Below are positions 9,542-17,666 of a stretch of 64,000 nucleotides of DNA, in pieces. Below the pieces are notes generated by a model that did no database searches, had not been told where the DNA came from, and was given only the letters and a program-made list of their open reading frames with translations. How positions within the stretch are numbered: position 1 is the stretch's first letter; the number at the start of each line of letters is the position of its first letter. Source of the DNA: CAVTSA01 sp963737225 (GTDB lineage Bacteria; Chloroflexota; Dormibacteria; Dormibacterales; Dormibacteraceae); NCBI GenBank assembly GCA_963737225.1, contig CAVTSA010000013.1:496001-560000 (forward strand). Direction: 5' to 3'. Position numbers and translations under genes: made by a program.

Positions 9542-10353
9542 TCCCAGCCGCGTTCGAGTACGCCCGCGCGGGCTCGGTGGAAGAGGCGGTCCAGCTGCTG
9601 GAGCAGCACGGTGAGGATGCGAAGATCCTCGCCGGCGGCCACAGCCTGGTTCCGCTGATGCGGCTGCGGCTGGCTCAGCCGTCGGCGCTGATCGACATCA
9701 ACGGCATCCCGGGCCTCGACTACATCCGGGTCGAAGGCGACCGGGTGAAGGTGGGCGCGCTCACCCGCCACGTCTCCCTCCAGCACTCGGCGGTGGTGAA
9801 GGAGCATCTGCCGCTCCTGGCCGAGATCGCCGACGAGGTGGGCGACAATCAGGTCCGCAACCTGGGGACCATCGGCGGCGTCATCGCCCACGCGGACTCC
9901 GCGGGGGACTACCCGACCCTGGCATTGATCCTCGACGCGGACATCGTCACCAACAAGCGCAGGATCCCGGCCAAGGACTTCTTCCTCGACGTTTTCACCA
10001 CGCCGCTAGAGCCGGCCGAGCTGATCACGGAGATCGACTTCCCGGCGGCGCCCGGTCCGCATCACTACATCAAGTTCCGGCGCCGGCTCTTCGACTGGGC
10101 GATCGTGGGCGCCGCGGTGCAGAAGGCGGCGGACGGCACCTGGCGGGTCGGCCTTACCAACGTGGGCCCGACTCCGATGCGCGCGCACACGGTGGAGGAG
10201 GCCCTGGCGCAGGGCGCGTCCTTCGAAGACGCCGCCCAGCACGCGTCCGACGGCCTGCAGCCGTCGGGTGACCTGCGCGCCACGCCCGAGTACAAGCTGC
10301 ACCTGACTCGCGTGCTCACTCGCCGCGCGCTGGAGCAGGCGAACGCCGGCTGA
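9538..10353 (+). CDS. coxM: Molybdenum hydroxylase FAD-binding medium subunit (CoxM-like)
   Basis: 271 residues of the FAD-binding (PCMH/CO-dehydrogenase M) family. It starts MIPAAFEYARAGSVEEAVQLL, has the FAD pyrophosphate loop AGGHSLVPLMRLRL and the second FAD motif NLGTIGGVIAHADSAGDYP, followed by the CO-dehydrogenase flavoprotein C-terminal domain. It overlaps coxL by an ATGA, so translation is coupled. With coxS and coxL it makes the (SLM)2 heterohexamer known for this family. Confidence 0.92.
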   Translation: MIPAAFEYARAGSVEEAVQLLEQHGEDAKILAGGHSLVPLMRLRLAQPSALIDINGIPGLDYIRVEGDRVKVGALTRHVSLQHSAVVKEHLPLLAEIADEVGDNQVRNLGTIGGVIAHADSAGDYPTLALILDADIVTNKRRIPAKDFFLDVFTTPLEPAELITEIDFPAAPGPHHYIKFRRRLFDWAIVGAAVQKAADGTWRVGLTNVGPTPMRAHTVEEALAQGASFEDAAQHASDGLQPSGDLRATPEYKLHLTRVLTRRALEQANAG

Positions 10354-10417
10354 GCCGGCCGCTCCGAGGCGGGTCCGGCGGTTCGCCGGGCCCGCCCGGT
10401 AGCCTTTCCTCAGTTCT

Positions 10418-11317
10418 ATGACGGCTCTTCCCGAATCCATCGACGAGGTTTCCGCACGCCTGCAGGACCGCCGCTACATCGGCGATCGCCAGCTCGCGAC
10501 CGCGGTCTTTCTGGCGCTCAAGCTGGGCAAGCCGCTGTTCCTGGAAGGGGAGGCGGGGGTCGGCAAGACCGAGGCGGCGAAGGTGATGGCCGAGGTGCTG
10601 GGCGCGCGCTTGATCCGCCTCCAGTGCTACGAAGGGATCGATGTCGCCCACGCCGTCTACGAGTGGAACTACCCCCGGCAGCTGCTCCACATTCGAATGC
10701 TGCAGGACGCGCCGGCGGAGGACCGGCGGCTCGCCGAGCGCGCCATCTACGGGCCCGAGTTCCTCCTGCGCCGTCCACTCCTGGACGCGATCGACAACGA
10801 CGACGCGGTACCGCCGGTGCTCCTCATCGACGAGATAGATCGCTCGGACGAAGAGTTCGAGGCGTTCCTGCTCGAGCTCCTGAGCGACTTTCAGATATCG
10901 ATCCCCGAGCTCGGCACGATCGGCGCTAAGGCGCCGCCGTTCGTCGTCCTCACCTCGAACCGCACCCGCGAGGTGCACGACGCGCTCAAGCGTCGCTGCC
11001 TGTACCACTGGATCGACTACCCGACGATCGAGAAGGAGATCGCGATCGTGCGCGCTCGCGCGCCGGAAGCGTCGGAGGAGCTGGCCCGCCAGGTGACGCA
11101 GCTGGTCCACGAGCTTCGCGAGATGGAGCTCTACAAGGTTCCCGGGGTCGCCGAGACGCTGGACTGGGCACGTTCGCTGGCCACGCTCGGGGCTCAGCGG
11201 CTGGACCCGACGCTGGTCGACCAGACGCTGGGGGCGGCGCTCAAGTATCAGGAGGACCTGGAGAAGGTCCGCGCCCAGACGCCGGAGCTGGTTGAGCGGG
11301 CGGCAGCCGCACTCTGA
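10418..11317 (+). CDS. coxD: MoxR-type AAA+ ATPase (CoxD-like)
   Basis: 299 residues of the MoxR AAA+ family: Walker A EGEAGVGKTE (about 43-52), Walker B LLIDEIDRSDEEFEAFLLELL (about 134 on), sensor region VLTSNRTREVHDALKRRCLYHWIDYP. In CO-dehydrogenase clusters CoxD is a membrane-associated ATPase needed for building the active site of the Mo enzyme, working with the VWA protein CoxE. Its place after coxM and the presence of a CoxE-type gene 1.8 kb on support that assignment. It ends before a 114-bp spacer and a menC-like gene. Confidence 0.88.
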   Translation: MTALPESIDEVSARLQDRRYIGDRQLATAVFLALKLGKPLFLEGEAGVGKTEAAKVMAEVLGARLIRLQCYEGIDVAHAVYEWNYPRQLLHIRMLQDAPAEDRRLAERAIYGPEFLLRRPLLDAIDNDDAVPPVLLIDEIDRSDEEFEAFLLELLSDFQISIPELGTIGAKAPPFVVLTSNRTREVHDALKRRCLYHWIDYPTIEKEIAIVRARAPEASEELARQVTQLVHELREMELYKVPGVAETLDWARSLATLGAQRLDPTLVDQTLGAALKYQEDLEKVRAQTPELVERAAAAL

Positions 11318-11431
11318 GCCGGTGCGCCTGACTGCGGGCACTCGGGGTTCGCGAGGCACCACGAACGGCCCGGCTGCCGGCACTCGAGTCGGGGCGCGGT
11401 TCGACTCGGGTCGCACCTAGGCTGGTTCGCG

Positions 11432-12535
11432 GTGAAGCTTTCCGCCGTCGAGCTGCGACGTGTCGCGCTGCCGCTGGTGACGCCGTTCCGGACCTCGTAC
11501 GGGACCGAGACCGTGCGCGACATCCTGTTGCTGCGGGTGGAGACCGATACCGGTCAGGGCTGGGGCGAGTGCTGCGCTCAGTCCGAGCCCCTCTATTCCT
11601 CGGAGTACGTGGACGGCTGCCAACAGGTGCTCCGCGGGCACCTGGTCCCGCGCCTGTTCGGCGCCGGAGCTCTCGATGCGGCGGGCGTGGCGGAGGCGCT
11701 GCGGCCGGTCCGCGGCCACCGCATGGCCAAGTCCGCGCTGGAGATGGCGGTCCTCGACGCCGAGCTACGCGGCCGGGGTGAGTCGTTCGCCGAACACCTG
11801 GGTGCCGTCCGTACCGAGGTGGATTGCGGCGTCTCGCTCGGGATCCACGACAGCATCCCGGACCTGCTGACTTCGGTCGAACGGTTCATCGACCAGGGAT
11901 ACCGTCGGATCAAGCTCAAGATCGTGCCGGGCTGGGACCTGGAACCGGTGCGAGCGGTGCGCGAGCGCTGGCCCGGGATCCCGCTGCAGGTCGACGCCAA
12001 CGCCGCGTACACGCTCGAAGACGCCGGTCGTCTCGCTTCGCTGGATCCGTTCGAGCTCCTCCTCATCGAGCAGCCGCTGGCGGAGGAGCAGCTGCTCGCC
12101 CACGCCCGGCTGGCCGGAATGGTCAAAACACCGATCTGTCTCGACGAGTCGATCGTGTCCGCGGACTCCGCGGCGGACGCGATCGCGATCGGCGCCTGCG
12201 CGATCGTCAACGTCAAGCCGGCCCGGGTGGGCGGGTACCTGGAAGCGCGCCGGGTGCACGACGTGTGTCTCGCCCGCGGAGTCCCGGTGTGGTGCGGCGG
12301 CATGCTGGAGACCGGGCTGGGTCGCGCCGGAAACCTCGCCCTCGCCGCGCTTCCCGGGTTCACGCTGCCGGGGGACACCTCGGCCTCGGATCGCTACTAC
12401 CGCCGGGACGTCACGCCACCGTTCGAGCTTCACCGGGGGCGGCTGCAGGTTCCGTCGGGCAGCGGGCTGGGCGTGGACGTGGACGTGGAGTTCCTGGATT
12501 CGGTGACGACGTACCGGGAGACGCTCCGACGGTAA
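11432..12535 (+). CDS. menC: o-Succinylbenzoate synthase / N-acylamino acid racemase-like enolase-superfamily enzyme
   Basis: 367 residues with both enolase-superfamily domains. Catalytic-type lysines lie in IKLKIVPGWD, metal ligands in QVDANAAY (Asp), LLIEQPL (Glu) and CLDESI (Asp), and the second-half Lys in VNVKPARVGG; the C-terminal CGGMLETGLGRAGNLALA is typical of the OSBS/NSAR group. OSBS dehydrates SHCHC in menaquinone synthesis; NSAR racemises N-acyl amino acids; sequence alone does not separate them. menE- and menA-like genes at 24-26.6 kb favour the menaquinone role. It begins at a GTG and is placed between coxD and coxE, which is unusual for either pathway. Confidence 0.75.
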   Translation: MKLSAVELRRVALPLVTPFRTSYGTETVRDILLLRVETDTGQGWGECCAQSEPLYSSEYVDGCQQVLRGHLVPRLFGAGALDAAGVAEALRPVRGHRMAKSALEMAVLDAELRGRGESFAEHLGAVRTEVDCGVSLGIHDSIPDLLTSVERFIDQGYRRIKLKIVPGWDLEPVRAVRERWPGIPLQVDANAAYTLEDAGRLASLDPFELLLIEQPLAEEQLLAHARLAGMVKTPICLDESIVSADSAADAIAIGACAIVNVKPARVGGYLEARRVHDVCLARGVPVWCGGMLETGLGRAGNLALAALPGFTLPGDTSASDRYYRRDVTPPFELHRGRLQVPSGSGLGVDVDVEFLDSVTTYRETLRR

Positions 12536-12676
12536 TGGCGCGGAGGCGGCGCGTGGGACACCGGTGAGGGGTGGGCAGAGCCTTGTTCTTTGCCCTCGCG
12601 GTGTCCGAAGATGGAACGTGGCATGGGTGGGTGACCCCCGCCTGCACGGCAAATCGCACAGGAGGTACTCCGAGCG

Positions 12677-12985
12677 ATGGGCAACTTGTTCGGCGATGCC
12701 AAGGACGCGCTGGAGAACCAGGGCGGACAGGGTGGCGGCGGCCTCGAAGGCGATCTCGAAAACGCGGCCGAGAAAGCCGTAGAGCAGCGCCTGGGCGGCG
12801 GCCAGGGACAGGGCCAGGGCCAGAGTGGCCAGGACGCGGGTGGTCAGGGAGGCCAGGCCGGCGATGGCCAGGACGCCGATGGTCAGGGAGGCCAGGACGC
12901 CGATGGTCAGGGAGGCCAGGACATGAGCGGCCAGGACGCGAGTGGCCAGGGGGACTTCCAGAGCGATCAGGGACAGATCGCCTGA
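12677..12985 (+). CDS. Gly/Gln/Asp-rich tandem-repeat protein, unknown function
   Basis: 102 residues. The first 40 (MGNLFGDAKDALENQ...LENAAEKAVEQRLGG) look like an amphipathic helical head; the rest is low-complexity repeats of the unit DADGQGGQ and its variants DASGQG. At DNA level the repeat has a 24-bp period between about 12850 and 12950. There is no signal peptide, no membrane segment and no Cys. A CAGGAGGTACTC ribosome site lies 10 bp before the ATG, supporting real expression. The arrangement (short helical head plus hydrophilic disordered tail) resembles small stress-type hydrophilic proteins, but I cannot place it in a family. Confidence 0.6.
   Translation: MGNLFGDAKDALENQGGQGGGGLEGDLENAAEKAVEQRLGGGQGQGQGQSGQDAGGQGGQAGDGQDADGQGGQDADGQGGQDMSGQDASGQGDFQSDQGQIA
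12850..12950 (+). repeat. 24-bp tandem repeat inside the Gly/Gln-rich gene
   Basis: The codons for D-A-D-G-Q-G-G-Q recur in tandem with very little nucleotide divergence, giving a 24-bp periodicity in frame with the gene. This is the kind of repeat that changes copy number by slippage. Confidence 0.6.
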
Positions 12986-13119
12986 CCGCGGGCTCGCCCC
13001 GCGAATCGCTTGAAGGCGGCAACGTTCGCCGCCCGTAGTCGAACACGCTTGGGCGGGAGCGCCGGGGGTGATCGCGCCCTCCGCTCGCCGCTCCGCGGCG
13101 CCCTCGTAGCCTGAGTCGG

Positions 13120-14307
13120 ATGGGGAGCACACCGCCGGAGCCGGTTCGGGCGCCCGACCTGGTGCCGCGCATCGCCGCCTTCGCCCGGCTGCTGCACGAC
13201 GTCGGATTGGAGGTGGGCCCGGCCCGCCTGGAACGCGCGGTCGAGGCGCTGACGCTGATCGATTTGGAGGACGACCGCGCGTTTCGCGACACGCTGCGTG
13301 CCTGCTTCGTCTCCCGCAAGGAACAGCTGGTGATCTTCGAAGCCGCCTTCGATCTGTTCTGGGCGCCTCCCGACCCGGCCGTCACCGCCGGCTCGATTCC
13401 AGGCCGGTCCCGACCGCTCCCCATGGACCCCCGGCGCGTCGCGGCGTGGCTCGACCTGCTCGGGCTGAAGCGCCCCGAACAGAAGAGGAACCGCGAGGAC
13501 GAGCTGCGCCCCGAGACGTCCAGCGGCTACAGCGCCTCCGAGATCCTGCGTCAGAAGGACTTCGACGAGTTGAGCTGGAGTGAGTCGGAACAGGTCGCCC
13601 GGTTGCTCCGTGAGGCGCCCTGGCGAGTTGCCGAGCGGAAGACGCGCCGCCTCCGTCCGGCGCGGTCGGGGCCGATCGACCTGCGCCGGACGGTACGGCG
13701 CGCCGTTCCTTCAGGCGGCGAGCTGATCACGCTCCTCCATCGCCGGCCTCGCCGCCGGCGGCGGCCCATCGTCCTCCTCTGCGACGTCTCGGGCTCGATG
13801 GAGCGGTACACGAGGTTGCTCCTGATCTTCGCCCACGCGATCGCCCGGCGCGAGGACGTGGAGACGTTCGTCTTCTCGACGCGACTCTCCCGAATCACGC
13901 GGCTGCTGCGCCAGCGGGACATCGACCGCGCCCTGGAGCACGTCTCCAAGCAGGTTCATGACTTCAGCGGCGGAACCCGAATCGGCAGGGCGCTGGCCGA
14001 GTTCAACCGCGTCTGGGCCCGGCGCGTGCTCGGACACGGGGCGGCGGTCATCATCATCTCCGACGGTTGGGATCGAGGCGATCCCGAGGAGCTCGCGAAC
14101 GAGCTGGCCCGACTGCGGCGGCTGGCCTACCGGCTGATCTGGTTGAACCCGCTCCTCGGCTCGGAGGGGTATCAGCCCGTCACCCGCGGGATGGCAGCCG
14201 CCCTCCCGCACGTCGACGACTTCCTCGCCGCCCACAACGTCGATGCGCTGGACGAGCTGGGCCGCCTGCTCGCCACGCTCGACCGGCGGCGCCCAGTCAG
14301 AACGTGA
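13120..14307 (+). CDS. coxE: VWA-domain protein (CoxE-like)
   Basis: 395 residues. The N-terminal ~200 residues are the helical region seen in CoxE (LVPRIAAFARLLHDVGLEVGPARLERAVEAL...), and the C-terminal half is a von Willebrand A domain with the MIDAS motif DVSGSM at about residues 222-227, a GGTRIGRAL Thr motif and IIISDGWDRGD. In Mo-hydroxylase clusters CoxE pairs with the MoxR ATPase CoxD in active-site maturation. It lies directly before the XdhC/CoxF-type gene with 31 bp between, so the two are probably cotranscribed. Confidence 0.88.
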   Translation: MGSTPPEPVRAPDLVPRIAAFARLLHDVGLEVGPARLERAVEALTLIDLEDDRAFRDTLRACFVSRKEQLVIFEAAFDLFWAPPDPAVTAGSIPGRSRPLPMDPRRVAAWLDLLGLKRPEQKRNREDELRPETSSGYSASEILRQKDFDELSWSESEQVARLLREAPWRVAERKTRRLRPARSGPIDLRRTVRRAVPSGGELITLLHRRPRRRRRPIVLLCDVSGSMERYTRLLLIFAHAIARREDVETFVFSTRLSRITRLLRQRDIDRALEHVSKQVHDFSGGTRIGRALAEFNRVWARRVLGHGAAVIIISDGWDRGDPEELANELARLRRLAYRLIWLNPLLGSEGYQPVTRGMAAALPHVDDFLAAHNVDALDELGRLLATLDRRRPVRT

Positions 14308-14338
14308 GCCACCACCAGAGCACCACAGGAGGGCACGT

Positions 14339-15346
14339 ATGCGCGAGGTGATGCAGGAGCTGCGCGAGTGGCGGGATGCGGGCGAGGAGGTCGCCATGGC
14401 CACCGTCACCGAGACGTGGGGCTCGTCGCCGCGGCCCACCGGGTCTCGGCTGCTGGTGAGCGCGTCCGGCGCGATGGCCGGCTCGGTCTCCAACGGCTGC
14501 ATCGAGGGGGCGGTCTACCAGGAGGCCCAGAAGACGCTGCGGGACGGCAAGGTCAGGCATCTCGAGTACGGGGTCGCGGACGACGTCGCCTTCGAGGTCG
14601 GCCTCGCCTGCGGTGGCCACATCGAGCTCCTGGTCCAGCGCGTCGGTCCCGAGCACGATCAGGCGCTGCGTCTCCTGGAGGAGGAGCAGCCCTTTACGCT
14701 CCGTACGAACCTCGACAACGGTCGGGTCGAGATCGATCGTGAGGCCCCCCGCCTGGAGCTGCCGCGGCGCGACGGCGGCTGGTTCGTCGAGCCCTTCTCA
14801 CTACCTCCGCACCTGATCATCGTGGGTGCCATCCACATCGCGATCCCGCTGCACCGGATGGCCAGGATCATGGGCTATCGAGTCACGGTGATCGACGCCC
14901 GTGCCAAGTTCGCCACCCCTGAGCGCTTCCCGGAGGCCGACCAGCTGATCGTGGCGTGGCCCGACGAAGGCCTCCGCGGCCTACCCGTCGACCGCTCGAC
15001 CGCCATCGTGGTGCTCACGCACGACCCCAAGTTCGACATGCCCGCGCTGCAATCGGCGCTCGCGACGCCGGCCGGCTACATCGGTGCCATCGGCTCGCGC
15101 AAGACGAACCAGAACCGGTTCGACGCCCTCAAGGAGGAGGGGTTCGCCGCTGGGGATATCGCGCGCATCCACGGCCCGATCGGCCTGGACCTCGGGGGCC
15201 GAGACGCCGAGGCGACGGCGCTGGGGATCATGGCCGAGATCGTGGCCACGCGCTTCGGGGGGACGTCGATCCCGATGCGGGAGAAGAAGGCGCGCGCCGC
15301 GGCTCCCAAGGACGCCCGGCAGGAGGCGCCGGCCGTCGCCGGCTGA
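14339..15346 (+). CDS. coxF: XdhC/CoxI family molybdenum-cofactor maturation protein (CoxF-like)
   Basis: 335 residues. The N-terminal XdhC/CoxI domain shows ATVTETWGSSPRPTGSRLLVSASGAMAGSVSNGCIEG, and the C-terminal Rossmann domain shows LPPHLIIVGAIHIAIPLHRMARIMGYRVTVIDAR, VVLTHDPKFDMPALQSAL and IGAIGSRKTNQNR plus the conserved IGLDLGGRDAEATALGIMAEI. XdhC binds the molybdenum cofactor and hands the sulfurated form to the apo-hydroxylase. The ATG at 14339 is preceded by AGGAGGG. An open frame extends upstream into coxE but has no domain content. Confidence 0.88.
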   Translation: MREVMQELREWRDAGEEVAMATVTETWGSSPRPTGSRLLVSASGAMAGSVSNGCIEGAVYQEAQKTLRDGKVRHLEYGVADDVAFEVGLACGGHIELLVQRVGPEHDQALRLLEEEQPFTLRTNLDNGRVEIDREAPRLELPRRDGGWFVEPFSLPPHLIIVGAIHIAIPLHRMARIMGYRVTVIDARAKFATPERFPEADQLIVAWPDEGLRGLPVDRSTAIVVLTHDPKFDMPALQSALATPAGYIGAIGSRKTNQNRFDALKEEGFAAGDIARIHGPIGLDLGGRDAEATALGIMAEIVATRFGGTSIPMREKKARAAAPKDARQEAPAVAG

Positions 15347-15404
15347 TGCGAACTTGGCGGCCGCTTGCTAGGCTTGGCCCACTGATGAGGGTCGAACCCT
15401 GAGC

Positions 15405-16724
15405 ATGCAGCCGGACGACGGACCATTCCCGCCCGGGTCTCGGGTCGACGACTACGACGTCGAGGAGAACGTCGGCGAAGGCCCCTTCGGGCCCGTCTAC
15501 CGCGCGCACGACATCCGCATGGGGCGGGCGGTCGAGCTGCGGGTGGTGGCGTCGACCGAGGACGACCCCCCGGCCGTCGACCGCCTCGACCGTTCGCTCC
15601 CGCGCCTGATCGCTCTCCGCCACCCAAGCCTGCAGGAGCTCTACGGCGGAGGTGCCCGCTACGGCGCCTACTATCTGGTCGCCGCCGACCTTCAGGGCGC
15701 GCCTCTCGTCGGCCGCCTCCAGAGCGACCGGCCTCGAGTAGATACGGGGCTCGCCATGCTGGAGGACCTGGGACAGGCGCTGGATTACGTCCATACCCAG
15801 GGCCGGGTGCACGGAGCGGTGGAGGCGGCGGCGGTGGAGGTCCGCCCCGACGGGAGGGCGGTGCTTTGCGACCTCGGCGTCGCCACGGCACTCGCGCCCG
15901 ACCCGGGGACGATGGGCCGGCAGGAAGACCTGCAGTCATTCGGTGCCCTCGCCCACCACGTGCTCACCGGCCAGCCCTACGTCGGGGGGCGCCAGGCCCA
16001 GCGGCCGTCGACCTTGAATCGCGAGCTCGGCCCGGCGGTGGACGACGCGCTGGAACGGGCGATCCACGGAGACCCGACCGGCCGGATGCTGAGCGCGGGT
16101 CAGATCGTCAGCGAGCTCGCGATCGCGGTTCGGCAGGATCGGATCACCGGCGTGCCCCCGGCACCGGCGCAGGCGGCCCTCCCGAAGGCGGCCGGCCAAT
16201 CGAACCGGCGCAACTGGATCATCGCCGCGGTCGTCGCGCTCCTGGTGGTGCTCGGGATCATCGCGCTGCTTGTGTGGCGGTTGAACAGCGCCGCCGGCCC
16301 GGCGATGCAGCTCTCGACCACGATGCCGGCTCCCGGGAGCCAGGTCACCCTGACGCTGACCAACCTGCCCAAGAATCAGGTGGGGACGGTCGAGCTCCAC
16401 AGCGCGTCGGTCAATCTCGCGACCTTTCAGGCCAGCGGTGAGGGGTCGGCCACCGTCAACGTGACGATCCCGGAGTCGACCGAGCCCGGCAGCCACCAGC
16501 TCAGTGCGTGCTGGTCGGGATCGTGTCCGGTCAGTCAGACCATCACCGTCCCGAAGCCGTCGCCCAGCCCCACGCCCACGCCGACGCCGGCCACCCCGAC
16601 ACCGGTGCCGATCACCCCGGCACCGCCGACACCGCGGCCGACGCCGGTGCCGACCCCGGTACCGACCCCGACGCCGACTCCCACGCCGACGCCGACCCCA
16701 ACACCTACGACGCCTTCTTCGTAA
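15405..16724 (+). CDS. Membrane-anchored Ser/Thr protein pseudokinase with Pro/Thr-rich tail
   Basis: 439 residues. Residues 17-240 have the bacterial Ser/Thr kinase fold outline: glycine loop VGEGPFGPVYRAHD (24-36), a helix-C region, LGQALDYVHTQGRVHG and LCDLGVAT. The key residues are lost: the ATP Lys position is Arg (AVELRVV), HRDLKPEN is replaced by HGAVEAAAV (catalytic Asp is Ala 138, Lys is Glu 140, Asn is Ala), and only the Asp of the DFG-like DLG (156) remains. A single membrane helix spans about 268-290, followed by an Ig-like extracellular segment with two Cys (ACWSGSCP) and a PTPTPTP stalk. It probably acts as a non-catalytic sensor or scaffold. It follows the cox cluster by 58 bp. 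Confidence 0.75.
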   Translation: MQPDDGPFPPGSRVDDYDVEENVGEGPFGPVYRAHDIRMGRAVELRVVASTEDDPPAVDRLDRSLPRLIALRHPSLQELYGGGARYGAYYLVAADLQGAPLVGRLQSDRPRVDTGLAMLEDLGQALDYVHTQGRVHGAVEAAAVEVRPDGRAVLCDLGVATALAPDPGTMGRQEDLQSFGALAHHVLTGQPYVGGRQAQRPSTLNRELGPAVDDALERAIHGDPTGRMLSAGQIVSELAIAVRQDRITGVPPAPAQAALPKAAGQSNRRNWIIAAVVALLVVLGIIALLVWRLNSAAGPAMQLSTTMPAPGSQVTLTLTNLPKNQVGTVELHSASVNLATFQASGEGSATVNVTIPESTEPGSHQLSACWSGSCPVSQTITVPKPSPSPTPTPTPATPTPVPITPAPPTPRPTPVPTPVPTPTPTPTPTPTPTPTTPSS

Positions 16725-16768
16725 GCCACTCGCCGAAGACGTATCAGCCGGATTCACCGGGAGGTGAG

Positions 16769-16840
16769 CGTTTCTGCAGAAACCGTCGCTATCTCCGACC
16801 CGGAAAGCGCGGAATGTGCAGAAACGGCCCTGAGGCTGCC
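16769..16840 (-). repeat. Paired-palindrome element, family R2, subtype A copy 1
   Basis: 72 bp, inverted relative to the copies at 44491-44563 and 60650-60721, over 90% identical to them. On the plus strand it begins CGTTTCTGCAGAAACCG, where GTTTCTGCAGAAAC is a perfect 14-bp palindrome, and ends TGTGCAGAAACGGCCCTGAG. The core carries a CGGAGATAGCGACGG block. It lies between the convergent pseudokinase and pcm genes. Confidence 0.85.
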
Positions 16841-16859
16841 GCCCTGGGGCGGGCCGTGA

Positions 16860-17666
16860 CTACCGCGGAACGAAGGCGAACGTGGTGACCGGCCGCTGAA
16901 CCACGACCGCCCCCGGCGGCAGCGGTCCCGGTTCGCCCCGGAACGCCAGCAGCGTGTACTCCCCGTAGAGGAGTGGGCCTACCGGCGGCTCGTGGCGCGG
17001 ACCGGCCGGCGGTTCCCCGCGGAGCGCCAGAAAGCCGCAGGGGAGGCGCGAGAGGGCGCGCAGCGCGGTCCCCACCCGCTCCCAGGCCACCGATGCCTCC
17101 GCCCGCGGGCCGAGGTGGAGCGGTACCACGAGCCGGCCGGCCTCGGTCAGCTGCTCCCACCAGGCCGCGGGCACGTCCCCGGCCGCCGCCGTCACCTCGA
17201 TCCGGTCATAGGGCGCTCGCGGGGGCCATCCGAGCCCGCCGTCACCGACCTCGATCTCGACCACCGTCCCTGCCGCCCGGGTCCGCTCGCGCGCCTCGGC
17301 GCAGATCTCGGGGTCGACGTCGATCGACACCACCTCCCCGCCCGGTCCCGCCAGGCGCCGGAGGAGCGCGGCGTTGTACCCGGTGCCGGCACCGATCTCG
17401 AGGACCCGCTGGCCGGGCTCGACGGACAGCTGCTCCAGCATCAGCGCCACCATCGAGGGCTGCGAGCACGACGACACGACATGTCCCGAGCGATCGCGAT
17501 GGGTGGGCACCGCGGTGTCCTGATACGCCGCGTCGAGATCGAGCCCGGGGAGGAAGAGCTCCCGCGGGACGGCGCGCAGCGCTTCGCCCACGGCGCGGTC
17601 CCGCACCACGCCCGACTCCGTGAGCCGGCGAACCAGTGCCTCCCGGAACTGGACGGCGTCAGTCAT
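16860..17666 (-). CDS. pcm: Protein-L-isoaspartate O-methyltransferase
   Basis: 268 residues, a little longer than the usual 210-220 because of a C-terminal extension. Motifs of the PCMT family are present: the helical N-terminus with RAVPRELFLPG, DTAVPTHRDRSGHVVSSCSQPSMVA (the S-SQP-substrate loop), SAM motif I VLEIGAGTGYNAALL (about 88-102), and ITVTAAAGDVPAAWWEQL-like post motif. It methylates isoaspartyl residues so that damaged proteins can be repaired. Its ATG overlaps the end of nfo by 8 bp, so the two damage-repair genes form an operon. Confidence 0.85.
   Translation of the reverse strand: MTDAVQFREALVRRLTESGVVRDRAVGEALRAVPRELFLPGLDLDAAYQDTAVPTHRDRSGHVVSSCSQPSMVALMLEQLSVEPGQRVLEIGAGTGYNAALLRRLAGPGGEVVSIDVDPEICAEARERTRAAGTVVEIEVGDGGLGWPPRAPYDRIEVTAAAGDVPAAWWEQLTEAGRLVVPLHLGPRAEASVAWERVGTALRALSRLPCGFLALRGEPPAGPRHEPPVGPLLYGEYTLLAFRGEPGPLPPGAVVVQRPVTTFAFVPR

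Noticed and set aside
6664..10353. Calling the coxSLM genes an aerobic CO dehydrogenase of form I
   Set aside because: The CoxL loop is DPYRGAGR, not the AYxCSFR loop with the Cu-binding Cys. Form II or another hydroxylase is the safer call.
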